DNA of 64,000 bases, taken from positions 372,001 to 436,000 of the forward strand of contig JACJVZ010000002.1 in NCBI GenBank assembly GCA_020637445.1, written 5' to 3'. The notes under the pieces were generated by a model that worked only from the letters and a program-made list of their open reading frames with translations, was not told the origin of the DNA and made no database searches. The position numbers and the translations under genes are program-made. Positions 40,812 through 49,415 of the stretch are shown here, one piece after another; positions within the stretch are counted from its first letter, which is position 1; every line of letters begins with the position of its first letter. The DNA is from Calditrichota bacterium. GTDB lineage: Bacteria; Electryoneota; RPQS01.

Positions 40812-41873
40812 GTGACAGAGAATCAGCGGAATGAAATTATGGCGCCATCAGGTCAAGTGCTGATCTATCAAGACGGCTCGCTGGAGTTGCAAGTGCGGCT
40901 CGACGGAGAGACAGTTTGGTTGCCACAGCGCCAGATCGCAGAGCTGTATCAAGTTTCGGTTAAGACCGTAAGCGAGCATCTTACAAACATTTACGCCGAG
41001 AACGAGGTCAACGCTGCGGCAACTATCCGGAATTTCCAGATAGTTCAAATTGAAGGTGACCGCGAGGTTTCGCGGAAGGTTGACCACTACAATTTGGACG
41101 CGATTCTCGCCGTGGGGTATCGTGTGCGGTCCCAACGCGGAACACAATTCCGCCAATGGGCCACGACGCGATTGTCAGAGCTGCTCATCAAAGGCTTCAC
41201 GATGGACGATGAGCGGATCAAAGCTGGACAGACGCTCGGTCACGACTACTTTAATGAGCTGCTCGAACGGATTCGCGAGATTCGAGCGTCCGAGCGGCTC
41301 TTTTATCAGAAGATCACAGATATTTACGCGACGAGTGTTGACTATGATTCCAGGGCGGAAGTGACGCAGTCGTTTTTCGCCACGGTGCAGAACAAATTGC
41401 ACTGGGCGATACACGGACACACTGCTCCCGAAATCGTTCAGAAGCGAGCCAACGCGGAGCTTCCGAACATGGGTTTGACGACGTGGAAGAACGCACCGCA
41501 CGGCGCGATTCGCAAAACCGACGTCGGCGTTGCCAAGAACTACTTAACTCACGAAGAGATCGACGCGCTCAACCGAATTGTCACGATGTACCTGGACTAT
41601 GCCGAAGATCAGGCCAAACGCCACAAGACGATGCACATGGCAGAGTGGATTGAGAAACTGGACGCCTTTTTGAAATTCAACGAGCGCGAGATACTGCTAA
41701 ACCCCGGGACGATTTCCCACGAGCTCGCCCTTGATCATGCCAACGCGCAGTTCAAGCTGTACAAAGAGAAGGTGAAGACAATCTCAGATTTTGATAAATT
41801 CATCGAAGAATCCAAGAAACTGGCAAAGAGTTTGCCCAAAAAAGAATCCACCACAAAGCGCAAACCCAGTTAG
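40812..41873 (+). CDS. RhuM-family protein
   Basis: A 353-residue RhuM-family protein, full length. The N-terminal part has QVRLDGETVWLPQRQIAELY, a DNA-binding-like winged/helix element with QVSVKTVSEHLTNIYAENEV. The conserved middle is GYRVRSQRGTQFRQWAT and KGFTMDDERIK. A helical C-terminus carries the MYLDYAEDQA block. The family is named after a Salmonella pathogenicity-island gene, is common on mobile elements, and its role is unresolved. The start is GTG, 8 bp after a secreted-protein gene. Confidence 0.9.
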   Translation: MTENQRNEIMAPSGQVLIYQDGSLELQVRLDGETVWLPQRQIAELYQVSVKTVSEHLTNIYAENEVNAAATIRNFQIVQIEGDREVSRKVDHYNLDAILAVGYRVRSQRGTQFRQWATTRLSELLIKGFTMDDERIKAGQTLGHDYFNELLERIREIRASERLFYQKITDIYATSVDYDSRAEVTQSFFATVQNKLHWAIHGHTAPEIVQKRANAELPNMGLTTWKNAPHGAIRKTDVGVAKNYLTHEEIDALNRIVTMYLDYAEDQAKRHKTMHMAEWIEKLDAFLKFNEREILLNPGTISHELALDHANAQFKLYKEKVKTISDFDKFIEESKKLAKSLPKKESTTKRKPS

Positions 41874-42008
41874 GAAGTAGGCTGCCGCACCTCCCAATTT
41901 TCGCTTGATTGCTTGATGGTTTAATAAAAACAAAAACTTCCGACGGGGAGTTGCCGGAAGAATGGGGAACCTCCCTGTATTTTCAGGGGTTTATGAAATA
42001 TCCGCCTT

Positions 42009-42884
42009 TTGAGCGCGGATGAGAAAGGATTTCGATTTTTGATTGAAAGCGATAAGGACTTTTATCCCAAGGCCTACGAGAACCTGAGGTTTCTCCATAG
42101 CGCGCACGCGCGCTCCTTGCGGATATTGGCCGAGTACCTCGAGCCGCAATCGCGGCTTCGTCTGCAAAAGATTCGCAGCACGATTGTATTCTTCGGCTCC
42201 GCGCGTTCGGTGCCGGAAGAAGAACTCGAAGATCAGCTTACCAAACTCCGCGAGCAGTGGAACAATGAAGACGGCATGACTCCGGCGATTGTGCAAAAGC
42301 GCACGGAATCGTTTCACCGTCTGACACACTACTACCACGAAGCGGAAAGACTCGCGGCAAAACTCGCGGCGCACTATCAGCAGATGCCCGATCCGCGCGA
42401 CCGCCACGTGATTTGTTCCGGCGCCGGACCGGGAATGATGGAAGCGGCCAACCGCGGCGCGCAAAAGATCGGCGCGAAGACGGTCGGCTTGTCTATCAGC
42501 CTACCGCACGAACAGGGAGTGAACCGTTATCTCGAACCGCCGTACACGTTCGAGTTTCACTACTTCTTCATGCGGAAATACTGGTTCGTATATTTGTCGC
42601 GCGCACTCGTCGCGTTTCCGGGAGGATTCGGAACACTCGACGAACTTTTCGAGTCGCTGACGCTCGTGCAGACGCAGAAGATTCGCCGCAATTTGCCGAT
42701 CGTGTTGTTCGGCACCGAGTTTTGGCTGAAGGTCATCAACTTCGACATGCTGATCGAATGGGGTGTGATCTCGGCTGACGATATGGACCTGATCAAGATT
42801 ACCGACGACGTGGATGAAGCCTACGAATATTTGGTTGACCGCATCGACGTCTCGCGCGCATTAGAAACCACCGAGGAACCATGA
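42009..42884 (+). CDS. LOG-family Rossmann protein
   Basis: A 291-residue protein with the signature PGGFGTLDELFESLTLVQTQ (PGGxGTxxE) near residue 205 and GAGPGMMEAANRGA near 138, typical of the lysine-decarboxylase-like/LOG family. Members hydrolyse nucleoside 5'-monophosphates (cytokinin riboside phosphates in plants). Here the N-terminal ~110 residues form a helical extension as in the longer TIGR00730 group. The TTG start at 42009 is tentative. The upstream 135-bp gap contains CTTCCGACGGGGAGTTGCCGGAAG-like inverted sequence. The 3' end overlaps the rhodanese gene (ATGA). Confidence 0.85.
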   Translation: MSADEKGFRFLIESDKDFYPKAYENLRFLHSAHARSLRILAEYLEPQSRLRLQKIRSTIVFFGSARSVPEEELEDQLTKLREQWNNEDGMTPAIVQKRTESFHRLTHYYHEAERLAAKLAAHYQQMPDPRDRHVICSGAGPGMMEAANRGAQKIGAKTVGLSISLPHEQGVNRYLEPPYTFEFHYFFMRKYWFVYLSRALVAFPGGFGTLDELFESLTLVQTQKIRRNLPIVLFGTEFWLKVINFDMLIEWGVISADDMDLIKITDDVDEAYEYLVDRIDVSRALETTEEP

Positions 42885-43420
42885 GTTTAGGTAAACAAAT
42901 TTCGACTCTCTTTGTCGCCGCGCTTCTGTTGGGGTTGGGAACACGCGTGGCCACACACAATGAGATGCCGTTTTGGGGTCATTGGGAACCGTTGAAGTTG
43001 ATTCAACCGCCGACGAGCATTGCTGATGACGCCGCTGCGAAGCCGGACAGCACATTTGCCAAAGCCGAGAGCGCGTATGAAATCGATCTCGCCACGGCGA
43101 TGGTTCTCTATATGAAGCGCTCGAAGAACAGCATTCACTTTATCGACGCGCGCGAGCCGGAAGTTTTTGCCGAAGGGCACATTCCCGGTGCGATCAACGT
43201 GTCGTTCGATCATCTTGACAAAGAGGCCGACAAGTTTCTTGCATTACCTAAAGAAGATCTGATGGTGCTCTATTGCGACGGCGGAGATTGCCATTTGTCG
43301 CATGATTTGGCCGAGTGGGCGTTGCAGATGGGTTACGGCAGGCTGGCAGTTTTCACCGGCGGCTGGGCAGACTGGAGTGCGGAGTCGGATATGGTGGAGA
43401 CGGGTGCGGGCGGAAAATAG
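42881..43420 (+). CDS. membrane-anchored rhodanese-like protein
   Basis: A 179-residue protein with an N-terminal hydrophobic anchor or signal (LFVAALLLGLGTRVA) and a single rhodanese domain (residues ~65-170): IHFIDAREPEVFAEGHIPGA, the active-site loop LYCDGGDCHLS, and the helix AEWALQMGYG. A single-domain sulfurtransferase acting in the envelope is the likely role. The loop has two cysteines, and the first (after LY) is at the catalytic position. It overlaps the LOG gene by 4 bp, and a terminator follows. Confidence 0.85.
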   Translation: MSLGKQISTLFVAALLLGLGTRVATHNEMPFWGHWEPLKLIQPPTSIADDAAAKPDSTFAKAESAYEIDLATAMVLYMKRSKNSIHFIDAREPEVFAEGHIPGAINVSFDHLDKEADKFLALPKEDLMVLYCDGGDCHLSHDLAEWALQMGYGRLAVFTGGWADWSAESDMVETGAGGK

Positions 43421-43449
43421 CAAATAGAAAATAGCAAATAGAAAAGAAG

Positions 43450-43480
43450 AAGGCTCCTTGCGGAGCCTTTATTTGTTTTA
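43450..43480. terminator. intrinsic terminator
   Basis: Stem AAGGCTCC / GGAGCCTT, loop TTGC, then TATTTGTTTT. Convergent between the rhodanese gene and the minus-strand DUF262-HNH gene. The preceding sequence AAATAGAAAATAGCAAATAG is a low-complexity repeat. Confidence 0.82.
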
Positions 43481-43526
43481 GGAGTAGAAAAGCCTTCAGA
43501 TTCGAAATGTTCTTGAAACTGAACGC

Positions 43527-44900
43527 TCACCTTTGCACGACAGATTTGCGAGTTTCTTGCAATGACTTTCTGTTGCCTTTCATAGAGTTGTGCTTTGCGC
43601 AAAGCAATACGGCGTTGGCAAGCGATGTTCGACCACCCTTGCTATGAGGAACAACATGGTCGATTGTGAAGGTGTCCCAGTCGAGCCGCTCTCCGCAAAC
43701 CGCGCACTGCTTCTTCTTTGTCTTATTCCAAATACGCCGACGTTGTTCTGCCGTGAATCCGCGCCGCGGATCCTTTGCATCGAAGATTGGCCGAATCAGG
43801 GCGTCGAGAATGCTTTGGCGAAGCTCTCGCTGCTCTTTCTTATCCGTGCTGCGTGTGACCGTTGCGTGGTAGTTGCGGAACTGCTCCATTGTGGCGGACA
43901 CTCGCTTTCCTTTCTTGATGTTTAGGGCTACAGCGTCAACGCTGTCCGCAAAATGTCGCATTGCGTTCCATGCGTTTTGATTCCGCGCACTATTCGTCAA
44001 GATCAATCCCTCGCGTTCATACTGTTCTATCAAAACCGCCAGTGAATAAAAGTCTGAGGCCTGCCGCAGCCGCGTCTCCCGAAGTTTAGGAAACATCCTT
44101 TTGATCCTGTTTAGTGCTCGCGTTACGGACTGTTCCGCCCTTTTCAAAACAGTGCCGCGAATTATGTCCGCGCTCATCACTTTGTCCAAAGCGGCCTTCC
44201 GATCTGTCACTTCTCCTTGTACTGAGGCTAAGAGCAATTCGCACATCAGTTCGACGTGCTTCATTCTGCTTGCTTGGTTTTCGTTTACAATGCGTTGTGA
44301 CCTAAAATACGGTTCGAACTTGCGCGCCATTCGGCTCGCTGTTTTGAGAAAAATGCTAGTGCTGTACCGTGCGTTGCGCTTTTCTGCTCCTGTCAGTGCT
44401 TTTCCTGTAGAATTGATACGCACGAACAGAGAGATTATTTCGTGAATATCTCCTTCGACTTCTATTGTGTTAACCTTGTAGTATTCAAGTTTTGATTGTT
44501 GACGGGACTTTTGCAATTCTCGCCAGCTGAGCCTCATTCGTTTGCCGTCGTCGGTATCGAAGGGAGTGTCAAACAAGTAGCGTTTTCCCATTTTCCCCAT
44601 ATACATGAGCACGGTTTCGATACGTTGTTTTCCGTCGACGACGTCAAAAATCATGTCGCCGGTCCGCTCATCAATTCGTTTGTAGAGAAAAATGCTGGGA
44701 AGGGGGTAGTTGCGAAGGATTGAGTCAATCAAGTTTTCCCTGTCTTTCTTGCTCCAAACGGATTTGCGCTGAAACCCGGGCGAGAGATTGAGCCTCTTGC
44801 GCTCATAGAGAGACACGAGGTTGTCAATGGCTCTTGTTTCCGGCCGAAAAGTAAGGTTTTCGTCAAGCTCATGCAATGCGGGTTTCTGTTTTCTTGCCAT
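43527..44900 (-). CDS. DUF262/HNH nuclease, GmrSD-like
   Basis: A 457-residue protein. An N-terminal DUF262 (ParB-like nucleotide-hydrolysing) domain has LSPGFQRKSVWSKKDRENLI and FDVVDGKQRIETVL (the DGQQR-type motif), followed by a helical middle. The C-terminal HNH nuclease has the zinc/active-site pattern CAVCGERLD, then FTIDHVVPHSKGGRTSLANA, and LCAKHNSMKGN. DUF262-HNH proteins include GmrSD-type modification-dependent restriction enzymes and BrxU. It reads toward a convergent terminator. A signal-peptide stub lies just upstream on the same strand. Confidence 0.92.
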   Translation of the reverse strand: MARKQKPALHELDENLTFRPETRAIDNLVSLYERKRLNLSPGFQRKSVWSKKDRENLIDSILRNYPLPSIFLYKRIDERTGDMIFDVVDGKQRIETVLMYMGKMGKRYLFDTPFDTDDGKRMRLSWRELQKSRQQSKLEYYKVNTIEVEGDIHEIISLFVRINSTGKALTGAEKRNARYSTSIFLKTASRMARKFEPYFRSQRIVNENQASRMKHVELMCELLLASVQGEVTDRKAALDKVMSADIIRGTVLKRAEQSVTRALNRIKRMFPKLRETRLRQASDFYSLAVLIEQYEREGLILTNSARNQNAWNAMRHFADSVDAVALNIKKGKRVSATMEQFRNYHATVTRSTDKKEQRELRQSILDALIRPIFDAKDPRRGFTAEQRRRIWNKTKKKQCAVCGERLDWDTFTIDHVVPHSKGGRTSLANAVLLCAKHNSMKGNRKSLQETRKSVVQR

Positions 44901-44974
44901 TCTCTGTTCCTTTTACAAGAAATGTGTTTGAGGGCTAAATGTATCGGTAATCGCGGTTGTCGCGTTCGAAAAGA

Positions 44975-45085
44975 TCAAATGCCGCGAGCATTTGACACCC
45001 GCTCCGGAGGACCGGGAAATACAGTCTGCCCTGCAGCGACAGCGAGGGGCGCAAAAAGCAGGAACAATATGGCCAAGAAGCGCAT
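44975..45085 (-). pseudogene. signal-peptide stub before DUF262-HNH
   Basis: A 36-codon minus-strand frame: a clear signal peptide (MRFLAILFLLFAPLAVAAGQ), then TVFPGPPERVSNARGI and a stop. It looks like the first part of a secreted-protein gene cut short. The DUF262-HNH nuclease gene starts 74 bp downstream on the same strand. The same stub-then-nuclease arrangement occurs at the HindIII-type locus. Confidence 0.4.
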
Positions 45086-45147
45086 GTGAATAAGGTAACT
45101 TGGGGGGGCTGGGAAGTCAAGGGGCGAGGCAGAAATAACGAATTGAT

Positions 45148-45179
45148 GGGGGATGGGGGATGGGGGATGGAAGGAAGAG
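45148..45179. repeat. GGGGGAT tandem repeat
   Basis: Three perfect GATGGGG-type units followed by degenerate copies (GGATGGAAGGAAGAGG). Simple slippage-prone tract upstream of the promoter at 45243. Confidence 0.6.
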
Positions 45180-45242
45180 GAAAAGTAACTTAGAACGGCG
45201 CAATTTCGCCTCGTAAGTTCTTGAAAATATCGGAGGTTTGGC

Positions 45243-45271
45243 TTGACTTTGTGAAAAAAGCTCCATATACT
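45243..45271 (+). promoter_or_regulatory. sigma70-type promoter
   Basis: -35 TTGACT (45243-45248), 17-bp spacer, -10 TATACT (45266-45271), 8 bp before the ATG of the MauE-like gene. This implies a very short or leaderless 5' end. Confidence 0.7.
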
Positions 45272-45279
45272 GAAAGGTT

Positions 45280-45759
45280 ATGAATAAAAGTCTTCGCGAA
45301 CAGGTTTTTACCGGACTGGATTGGACGTTTCGCCTGCTTTTGGCGGGGCTTTTCTTGTATGCCGCGTGGCCCAAAATGTTGGACCCCGAGGGCTTCGCGC
45401 GATCTATCACAAACTACAAAGTCACACTCCCTGTCGTGGGGCAAAACTACGTATACTTGTCCGCGATGTTCCTGCCCGCACTCGAAGCCGTGGCCGCTGT
45501 ATGCTTGTTTTGGCCGAAACTCCGGCGCGGCGCAGCGCTCACGCTTGTGGTCTTGTTGTCCGTCTTCACCGTCTTGATCTTGCAAGCGGTCTTGCGCGGT
45601 CTCAATATTGACTGCGGATGTTTTGGAAGCTCCGCCATCTCCGCCGCCCTCGCTACAAAAGTCGGCTGGACCAAAATTCTCGAGAACCTCGGCTATCTCG
45701 CCGCCGCAATTTTTGTCTATCTGCGGGCCTGTCCCCCCAAACCGAAGTACAGACTTTAG
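45280..45759 (+). CDS. MauE/DoxX-like membrane protein
   Basis: A 159-residue four-helix membrane protein of the DoxX/MauE group: RLLLAGLFLYAAWPKMLDPE opens helix 1. The third or fourth helix region contains NIDCGCFGSSA, the Cys-x-Cys motif seen in MauE-like proteins linked to thiol/disulfide chemistry. The ATG lies only 8 bp after a strong -10, so the mRNA may be nearly leaderless. A secreted propeller gene follows 10 bp downstream. Confidence 0.85.
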   Translation: MNKSLREQVFTGLDWTFRLLLAGLFLYAAWPKMLDPEGFARSITNYKVTLPVVGQNYVYLSAMFLPALEAVAAVCLFWPKLRRGAALTLVVLLSVFTVLILQAVLRGLNIDCGCFGSSAISAALATKVGWTKILENLGYLAAAIFVYLRACPPKPKYRL

Positions 45760-45769
45760 GAGTTCGCGA

Positions 45770-47539
45770 ATGCGATCCTTCGTTTGCGCCCTGATTGTTC
45801 TGCTGTTTGGACTTCAAAGCGCGTTCGCTGGTTTGACACAGATTCCCAGGAAACCCGACGTCATGCCGGAGTTCCGCGTGCCGCGCGACGGCTCGCGCGC
45901 ACTCGACGAATCGTGGGTGTATGTGCAAACTCTCTACGACGGCGCAACCTCATCCCCCGCTTACTGGAACGCTGTGCCCGTCGGGTTTGCGAAAGCGAAC
46001 CAAGGACGAGCTTTCATTGCATCGCTGCACACCGTCTTCCGTACTTTGGACGGCGGCCGCACATGGAGCAACTTGGATCCATCACCCGCGCCGTCAAACT
46101 CGCCTTCCTTTAATTCTCTCCGCGACCCCATCTACATCACCGATATCGCGTGGCGGCCCGTCCAACGACAAGAGGTGAGCTCCGACAGTCTGTACCTTTC
46201 GGCTTTCAACGCGCAGCAAGACACGGGAATCGTTCGTCTGCTTCGCGGCGCGGGGAATTCATATGTCGTTTGGGCGGAAACGCTGCTGCTTGCTCAGCGC
46301 TGGCTGACGACCATTGCGGCTCCGGATTCAAATACCGGCGTGGCGATTGCCGGGTTGGATGCAAGAATTTTTCGCAATGATTCCATGCAAACGTCGCGTA
46401 CGTGGGATGCTCTGCCAGAACATTTCAACGGGACGTGGGTGAAAGAGATCACCGTCTCCGGAAACTTCGTTTATGCGGTTGGTTCGACGCAATGGCTGTC
46501 GCTTGATCGCGGCTATTCGTGGCAAACGCTGCCGCCCGCAGATCCGTTAGGCGATTCCGACATTGATTTCGGACCCGGCGGCGCGCGCGGAATTGTCGGC
46601 GGCGGACAAGATAATCCGGCTTCAGGTTGGGTTCGCTACACGACGGACTTCGGACAAACGTGGTCGGCGCGCACGCTGCAAACGGACATTCCCATTCGCA
46701 CGGTGCTTATGATCTCGGATTCCCTGGGATATGCCGCCGGTGGTTTGGCAAACGACGCAATTGGGCGCGTTTGGCGCACGACGGACGGAGGAGAAACGTG
46801 GCAGCTTCAGCTCGAAGCTGACGCGGAGATCACAGAACTTGGTTATGCGCGCGAAAGCGGCGGCTACATCAACGTGATTGCGGCGGGATATTACGCGGAT
46901 TTCCGGTGCGGCGTGTGGAGGTCGCACGTGCCCTATCCCGACACCATCGGCGCGGCGATGCTGCTTTCGCAAGACACTTTGCGTTTCTACGCTGCGGTCG
47001 GACACTCGGAGCCGCAGCAAGTCTCGCTGAAGAACGTCGGAAGTGTTGATATCACGGTAACGGATTGGCTCGACGCCGGACCGTTTGTCATCGATTGCTG
47101 TTCGCAAGACGTGCTATTGCAGCCGGGCGATTCGATGATTGTGTCGGTGACGTTTGCTCCGGGAATAGACGGCGAGTACCAAAATTCGATTAGAGTACTG
47201 AATGACCGCAACGAATTTCTCGAGCTTAATGTGCTCGGCAGTACGCTGACGGATGCTTCTCCGCGCACGACTTTGCCGTCAGAGCTGTCGCTGAAAGTAT
47301 CTCCCAATCCGGGGAATGCGGAGTTCCGGCTGAGCTATACACTCTCAAAGAGCAGCGACGTTGCGCTGAGAATTTTTGACACAACGGGCCGCGAAGTCAC
47401 AACGCTCGTGGACGCGGACCGCGCAGGGGGCGAACATGTTTTGCAATGGAACGCGTCCGCGCTGCCAAGTGGAGTTTACTTCGCGGCGCTGCGAGCCGAC
47501 GGAGCGAATGCTGTCGCGAAACTCGTGCTCATGAAGTAA
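45770..47539 (+). CDS. secreted YCF48/BNR-like beta-propeller with sorting module
   Basis: A 589-residue secreted protein; ATG 45770 has TAGGAG upstream. The signal peptide ends at QSAFA. Residues ~60-390 carry BNR/YCF48-like repeats (FRTLDGGRTWSNL, LDRGYSWQTLP, YTTDFGQTWSA, RTTDGGETWQLQ). Residues ~395-490 form an Ig-like (Hydin-type) domain. The C-terminal module is KVSPNPGNAEFRLSYTLSKS, FDTTGREVTTLVD and SGVYFAALRADG. It is the most divergent sorting module here (SPNPGN instead of YPNPFN). Function unknown. Confidence 0.85.
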   Translation: MRSFVCALIVLLFGLQSAFAGLTQIPRKPDVMPEFRVPRDGSRALDESWVYVQTLYDGATSSPAYWNAVPVGFAKANQGRAFIASLHTVFRTLDGGRTWSNLDPSPAPSNSPSFNSLRDPIYITDIAWRPVQRQEVSSDSLYLSAFNAQQDTGIVRLLRGAGNSYVVWAETLLLAQRWLTTIAAPDSNTGVAIAGLDARIFRNDSMQTSRTWDALPEHFNGTWVKEITVSGNFVYAVGSTQWLSLDRGYSWQTLPPADPLGDSDIDFGPGGARGIVGGGQDNPASGWVRYTTDFGQTWSARTLQTDIPIRTVLMISDSLGYAAGGLANDAIGRVWRTTDGGETWQLQLEADAEITELGYARESGGYINVIAAGYYADFRCGVWRSHVPYPDTIGAAMLLSQDTLRFYAAVGHSEPQQVSLKNVGSVDITVTDWLDAGPFVIDCCSQDVLLQPGDSMIVSVTFAPGIDGEYQNSIRVLNDRNEFLELNVLGSTLTDASPRTTLPSELSLKVSPNPGNAEFRLSYTLSKSSDVALRIFDTTGREVTTLVDADRAGGEHVLQWNASALPSGVYFAALRADGANAVAKLVLMK

Positions 47540-47569
47540 CCAGCGTGCCGCTGGACCCGCTTGTTAAGC

Positions 47570-47602
47570 GGGCGGATTGCCATCCGCCCCTACATAATTT
47601 TT
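47570..47602. repeat. palindromic repeat, family B, copy 2
   Basis: GGGCGGATTGCCATCCGCCC with the 3' flank CTACATAATTTTT. It is preceded by two further GC hairpins (CCAGCGTGCCGCTGG and CCCGCTTGTTAAGCGGG), so the secreted-protein gene is followed by a cluster of three palindromes. Confidence 0.65.
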
Positions 47603-47618
47603 GAATTGCGCTTGAAAG

Positions 47619-47652
47619 ACTCCCCCTTATTCCCCCCGCGCAGCGCGGGGGA
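47619..47652. repeat. C-run/G-run inverted element
   Basis: CTCCCCCTTATTCCCCCCGCG, CAG, CGCGGGGGAGACC, immediately upstream of the esterase start. It is related to the element at 23211-23249 and shares GGGGGAGACC with the left edge of the window. Confidence 0.5.
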
Positions 47653-47660
47653 GACCTGAA

Positions 47661-48665
47661 ATGAGACTTCGTGGTAGATTAGTTATTGAAGAATTTCGTT
47701 CGCGGTGCTTGGTTGGAAATCCACTGCGGGATGATGCCGTGCGTGAAACTCCCGTGTATCTGCCCGAAGGATTTACGACGGCCAATGAGTATCCGTTGAT
47801 TATCGTTTTGTCGGGATTCACGGGCGGCGCGCTGACGCATTTGAATTGGAGTGCGTGGGGCGAAACGCTTCCCGAGAGAATCGAGCGGCTCATCATCGAG
47901 AAAGTGATTCCGCCGAGCGTCGTGATGATGCCGGATTGTTTCACGCGATTGGGCGGATCGCAATATATCAATTCTTCGGCGACGGGGGATTACGAAGATT
48001 ACGTTTGCGGCGATTTATTGCCGTGGGCGCAGAAAGAGTTTCGCGCAGGGTTGACTCCTGACCAAACTGTAATCGTCGGGAAATCGTCGGGCGGCTATGG
48101 TGCGTTTGTGCTCGCGGCGCGGCATCCCGATTTGTTCGGTTGGTCTTTGGTGCATTCGGCGGACAGCTATTTTGAATACGGCTACTTGCCGGGATTTCCA
48201 CAGACGTTGAAGGAGCTGCGGAAACACGCTTCGCCGCTCGACATGATCGCGCTTTATGGCAATCCGCAGAAACATGTTTCGCATGACGCGATCAATACGA
48301 CGGGAATGTCGGCATGTTATTCGCCGAATCCAGAATCGCCGTACGGGTTTGACTATCCCTTTGATTTGGAAACGGGCGAGCTGCGTGATGACGTGTGGTC
48401 GCGGTGGCTGTCGCATGACCCTGTGCGGATGGCGACGGATGAACGGATCATCGAGAACTTGAAGAAGCTCTCGGGCCTATACATCGAATGCGGACTCTCC
48501 GACGAATTTCATTTGCAGTGGGGTGCGCGCATTTTGTCGACAAGACTTACGGACGCTGAAGTTCCGCACACGCACATCGAGTTTGAAGGCGGGCATTTTG
48601 GGTTGCAGTGGCGGTACGACGAAAGTCTCGGCTGGTGGGGGCGGCATTTGAAGGATGAACAGTAG
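47661..48665 (+). CDS. putative esterase (alpha/beta hydrolase, esterase D-like)
   Basis: A 334-residue cytoplasmic-looking alpha/beta hydrolase. The nucleophile elbow is VIVGKSSGGYGAFVLAARHP (G-K-S-S-G-G; Ser near residue 143), after strand DYEDYVCGDLLPWAQKEF. The catalytic His is probably in FEGGHFGLQW near the end, and the Asp/Glu near ECGLSDEFHLQ. It belongs to the PF00756-type putative esterase family (enterochelin esterase/S-formylglutathione hydrolase relatives). Substrate unknown. Confidence 0.85.
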   Translation: MRLRGRLVIEEFRSRCLVGNPLRDDAVRETPVYLPEGFTTANEYPLIIVLSGFTGGALTHLNWSAWGETLPERIERLIIEKVIPPSVVMMPDCFTRLGGSQYINSSATGDYEDYVCGDLLPWAQKEFRAGLTPDQTVIVGKSSGGYGAFVLAARHPDLFGWSLVHSADSYFEYGYLPGFPQTLKELRKHASPLDMIALYGNPQKHVSHDAINTTGMSACYSPNPESPYGFDYPFDLETGELRDDVWSRWLSHDPVRMATDERIIENLKKLSGLYIECGLSDEFHLQWGARILSTRLTDAEVPHTHIEFEGGHFGLQWRYDESLGWWGRHLKDEQ

Positions 48666-48703
48666 AGTTTGTTGTTTATTGGATATCAAAACTCTTTAGT
48701 TTA

Positions 48704-48880
48704 ATGGATAGGATTGCACAGGAGTGGCATCTGGCGCATAAGATGCCGAAGAACCCGACGCTTGAACAACGGATCGAGTGGCATATCGAGCATGCGAGAC
48801 ACTGCTCGTGCCGGAAAATGCCGGAGTCTATTGCCAAGGCAATCGCAGAACGAAAGAAAACGAAAAAAAAGAGCGCGTAA
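48704..48880 (+). CDS. small conserved-looking protein with CxC motif
   Basis: A 58-residue protein: MDRIAQEWHLAHKMPKNPTL, then EQRIEWHIEHARHCSCRKMP and a Lys-rich tail. The stop TAA is 1 bp before the GTG start of the next DinB gene, so the two are co-translated. The composition (W-H, P-K-N-P, C-x-C) is unlike a random frame. Similar short proteins accompany DinB-type genes elsewhere, to my recollection. Function unknown. Confidence 0.6.
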   Translation: MDRIAQEWHLAHKMPKNPTLEQRIEWHIEHARHCSCRKMPESIAKAIAERKKTKKKSA

Positions 48881-48881
48881 C

Positions 48882-49415
48882 GTGGATTTTGATCATCAAA
48901 AATACCCGATTGGAAAATTCGACGGCAAGCGGCCCGACACGGCCGAAGAACGCGCGGAGATGATCGCTGTTTTGCGCGGACATCCGAAGAGGTTGCGCGA
49001 CGCGGTGGCGGGACTTTCTGACGAGCAGCTCGACACGCCGTACCGCGAGGGTGCGTGGACAGTCAGACAGCTCGTGCACCACATCTGCGACTCGCACATG
49101 TACGCGTACATTCGCTTAAAACATGCGCTGACGGAAGATGACTATATGATCAAAGCATACAATCAGACGAATTGGGTGAACGCGCCGGACGGATCGCTGC
49201 CGGTCGAGTTTTCGCTGAATGTGCTGGACGCGCTGCACGAAAAATGGGCGCGGTTGTTTGAAGGAATTTTGCCGGAACAATATCACCGCGGGTTTGCACA
49301 TCCGGATCGACCGAATGCGGATTTGGATATTCGCTGGCTGTTGGGACTTTATTCGTGGCACGGCACGCATCACATCGCGCACATCACGAAATTGCGCGAA
49401 CGGATGGGCTGGTGA
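48882..49415 (+). CDS. DinB-fold metal-dependent hydrolase-like protein 1
   Basis: A 177-residue DinB/YfiT four-helix protein. Conserved elements are YREGAWTVRQLVHHICDSHM (the His-x(n)-Asp region), LLGLYSWHGTHHIAHITKLR with the metal-binding His-x3-His, and the final RERMGW. Proteins of this group carry a Zn/Ni site from three His; roles include thiol (bacillithiol) transfer or hydrolysis. The GTG start at 48882 matches the beginning of the paralog. It overlaps the next gene (TGATG). Confidence 0.85.
   Translation: MDFDHQKYPIGKFDGKRPDTAEERAEMIAVLRGHPKRLRDAVAGLSDEQLDTPYREGAWTVRQLVHHICDSHMYAYIRLKHALTEDDYMIKAYNQTNWVNAPDGSLPVEFSLNVLDALHEKWARLFEGILPEQYHRGFAHPDRPNADLDIRWLLGLYSWHGTHHIAHITKLRERMGW

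Larger units (their letters stand above)
44901..45279. other. intergenic region upstream of DUF262-HNH and MauE genes
   Basis: A 379-bp region holding a minus-strand signal-peptide stub (44975-45085), a run of G (45103-45109), the GGGGGAT repeat (45148-45179), and the promoter of the MauE-like gene (45243-45271). No other gene is supported. Confidence 0.5.

Noticed and set aside
45148..45179. Tandem GGGGGAT units as a possible CRISPR-like array
   Set aside because: Units are 7 bp with no unique spacers; simple slippage repeat.
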